Below, one piece after another: positions 52,152 to 53,202 of a DNA stretch of 53,202 bases (within the stretch, counting starts at the first letter, position 1; the number at the start of each line of letters is the position of its first letter). The notes below the pieces were generated by a model, which did not search any database, had not been told where the DNA came from, and saw only the letters and a program-made list of their open reading frames with translations. A program made the translations under genes and the position numbers. The stretch is from positions 1 through 53,202 of the forward strand of contig NZ_RCOM01000009.1 in NCBI RefSeq assembly GCF_003667225.1. The letters run 5' to 3'. The stretch comes from Kocuria rhizophila. Its GTDB lineage: Bacteria > Actinomycetota > Actinomycetes > Actinomycetales > Micrococcaceae.

Positions 52152-53202
52152 TCACACCTCGGACGCGGATCCCTCGGGCGGGAGCGCGGCCCAGGACCCG
52201 CCGGCGGCGTCCCGCTCCCTGGCGGCGCGGGTCAGCTGCGCGTGACGCCACTGCAGCTCCCGGGCCGTGCGGACGTCCAGGTGGTCGAGCGCGGTGGTCA
52301 CGGCGCCCGGGGTCACGTGCACCGCCACACCGCTCAGACCCATCCGTCGCTCCACCGGGCCCTGGCGAACGGCCACGGACTGTGTCTTGTGGTGCGGCAC
52401 CACGCAGGCGTGGCGAGTGATCCGGCCCCAGCGCAGCACCAGGGAGGAGTCGTCCAGGGCGAAGCCGTTGCGCCGCCACGTGACCGGGTCCAGCCACCGG
52501 CTGCGGCGGGGGTTCGCCGTGAACCGTGACGAGCCCCCGACCCCCGAGAGTCCCTCCCGCACGAGGTCACGCGGGGCGTGCTCCAGAGGCAGCACCAGAC
52601 GCAGGATCTCCTGGACGTTGTCCCACGTGCCCACGGGCAGCACCACGGAGCCGAGGTCCTCCGTCTCCCCTGCGCCGCCCTTGCCCGCGGTGGTGACCAC
52701 CACCCTGTGACCGCCGAAGAAGCGCCACAGCAGGGGCCGGGTGACCTGCAGGGCCTGCACCCGGCCGGTGGGGATCGTGGAGGAGCGCTCGTTGAACAGC
52801 CCCGCGCGCGTGCGCACCCCGGAGGGGACCTCGCTCAGCGTGAATCCCCAGCTGCGCTCCAGCCGCGTGTACAGCCCGGACAGCACACCCAGCAGCGGCG
52901 CGATCGCCGAGGGCAGCACGATGATCAGGGCCTCCGGGAACCACAGCGCCAGACCCGCGGTGATGAGCGCGATCAGCACCAGCGCCACGGCGGGCGGCGA
53001 GCAGACCAGCCCGAGCAGCACGCGCCCCGTGGGCACGATGAACACGCGCCGCAGCTCGTCCTGCTGGTTCAGCAGGCCGTACTTCTCGGCCATGCGCAGG
53101 TCCATGCCGGTGCGGCGTCGTACGGCCGCCCCCTGCGTCCCCGCACCGGAGTGGGCGACGCCGCCCGGGCCGTCCGCGGGGGCCAGCGCCCACGGGGCCA
53201 CC
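52152..53202 (-). CDS. PH-domain (bPH2/YdbT-like) membrane protein, N-terminus not reached or near window edge
   Basis: At least 349 residues are visible, and the frame stays open to the edge. A transmembrane pair (VLLGLVCSPPAVALVLIALIT, LALWFPEALIIVLPSAIAPLLG) is followed by a bacterial PH domain (SGVRTRAGLFNERSSTIPTGRVQALQV) and, after a linker, a second one (SLVLRWGRITRHACVVPHHKTQSVAVRQG). YdbT proteins have three such domains, so an N-terminal one is probably outside the window. Function in the cell envelope is presumed; the family is poorly understood. Confidence 0.78.
   Translation of the reverse strand, partial: VAPWALAPADGPGGVAHSGAGTQGAAVRRRTGMDLRMAEKYGLLNQQDELRRVFIVPTGRVLLGLVCSPPAVALVLIALITAGLALWFPEALIIVLPSAIAPLLGVLSGLYTRLERSWGFTLSEVPSGVRTRAGLFNERSSTIPTGRVQALQVTRPLLWRFFGGHRVVVTTAGKGGAGETEDLGSVVLPVGTWDNVQEILRLVLPLEHAPRDLVREGLSGVGGSSRFTANPRRSRWLDPVTWRRNGFALDDSSLVLRWGRITRHACVVPHHKTQSVAVRQGPVERRMGLSGVAVHVTPGAVTTALDHLDVRTARELQWRHAQLTRAARERDAAGGSWAALPPEGSASEV

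Overview
The window is 53.2 kb of very GC-rich (about 70%), densely packed actinobacterial chromosome. The gene set (lsr2, radA-disA, clpC, a Micrococcus-type glutaminase) and the gene order point to the order Micrococcales, most likely a Kocuria-like member of the Micrococcaceae. That assignment rests on gene content, not on a database match. Almost everything is ordinary core genome. I see no CRISPR array, insertion sequence, integrase, prophage or toxin-antitoxin locus.

Layout. 1-3.2 kb: 3' end of tmk, holB, a secreted S33-type peptidase lipoprotein, tRNA-Thr. 3.3-10.6 kb: a CtpE-like P-type ATPase, an unknown protein, cstA with its small partner gene, and a quinone oxidoreductase, all on the minus strand. 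10.8-17.1 kb: tRNA-Ser(UGA), then a nucleoside-salvage locus. In it, deoA, deoC and a phosphohexomutase gene run leftward and face a nucleoside permease and a SorC-type regulator across an AT-rich control region. 17.2-21.5 kb: an FAD/NAD(P)-binding protein, an exported subtilisin-like protease with LGFP repeats, tRNA-Ser(GCU). 21.8-25.6 kb: a small surface-glycan island (GT4 glycosyltransferase, flippase, GT2 glycosyltransferase) with more A/T-rich codons in its first gene. 25.7-29.2 kb: a RecQ-family helicase with a phosphoribosyltransferase-like tail, a 600-base gap full of consecutive stem-loops that I read as a candidate 6C-type small RNA, an SRPBCC protein, tRNA-Lys. 29.4-38.4 kb: a three-domain glutaminase, an unknown gene, then phosphate uptake: a DUF47-pit pair convergent with pstSCAB. 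38.6-53.2 kb: an FUSC-type membrane protein, radA-disA, mutY with a divergent membrane-anchored protein, an ArgA-like acetyltransferase, then clpC, lsr2, a small membrane protein, lysS, panC, a DUF2520 protein and a truncated PH-domain protein. This last block matches the order I recall from mycobacteria, but panD and coaX are absent between panC and lysS.

How it works together. Nucleosides enter through the permease. DeoA phosphorolyses thymidine, the phosphomutase probably converts deoxyribose-1-P to deoxyribose-5-P, and DeoC splits it to acetaldehyde and glyceraldehyde-3-P. Phosphate is taken up by a low-affinity Pit system and a high-affinity Pst system whose promoter carries a PHO-box-like pair of 11-base repeats. 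RadA, DisA, MutY and RecQ form a genome-maintenance group.

Most noteworthy signals: (i) the stem-loop cluster with two C6/C7 loops at 27.9-28.2 kb; (ii) at least twelve genes with a TANNNT-like hexamer 6-8 bases before a start codon and no ribosome-binding site, the signature of leaderless mRNAs, including a divergent pair whose -10 boxes overlap; (iii) a dispersed 10-mer, GCGGCGTCGT, that builds several intergenic inverted repeats and also sits in a tandem repeat inside a coding sequence.
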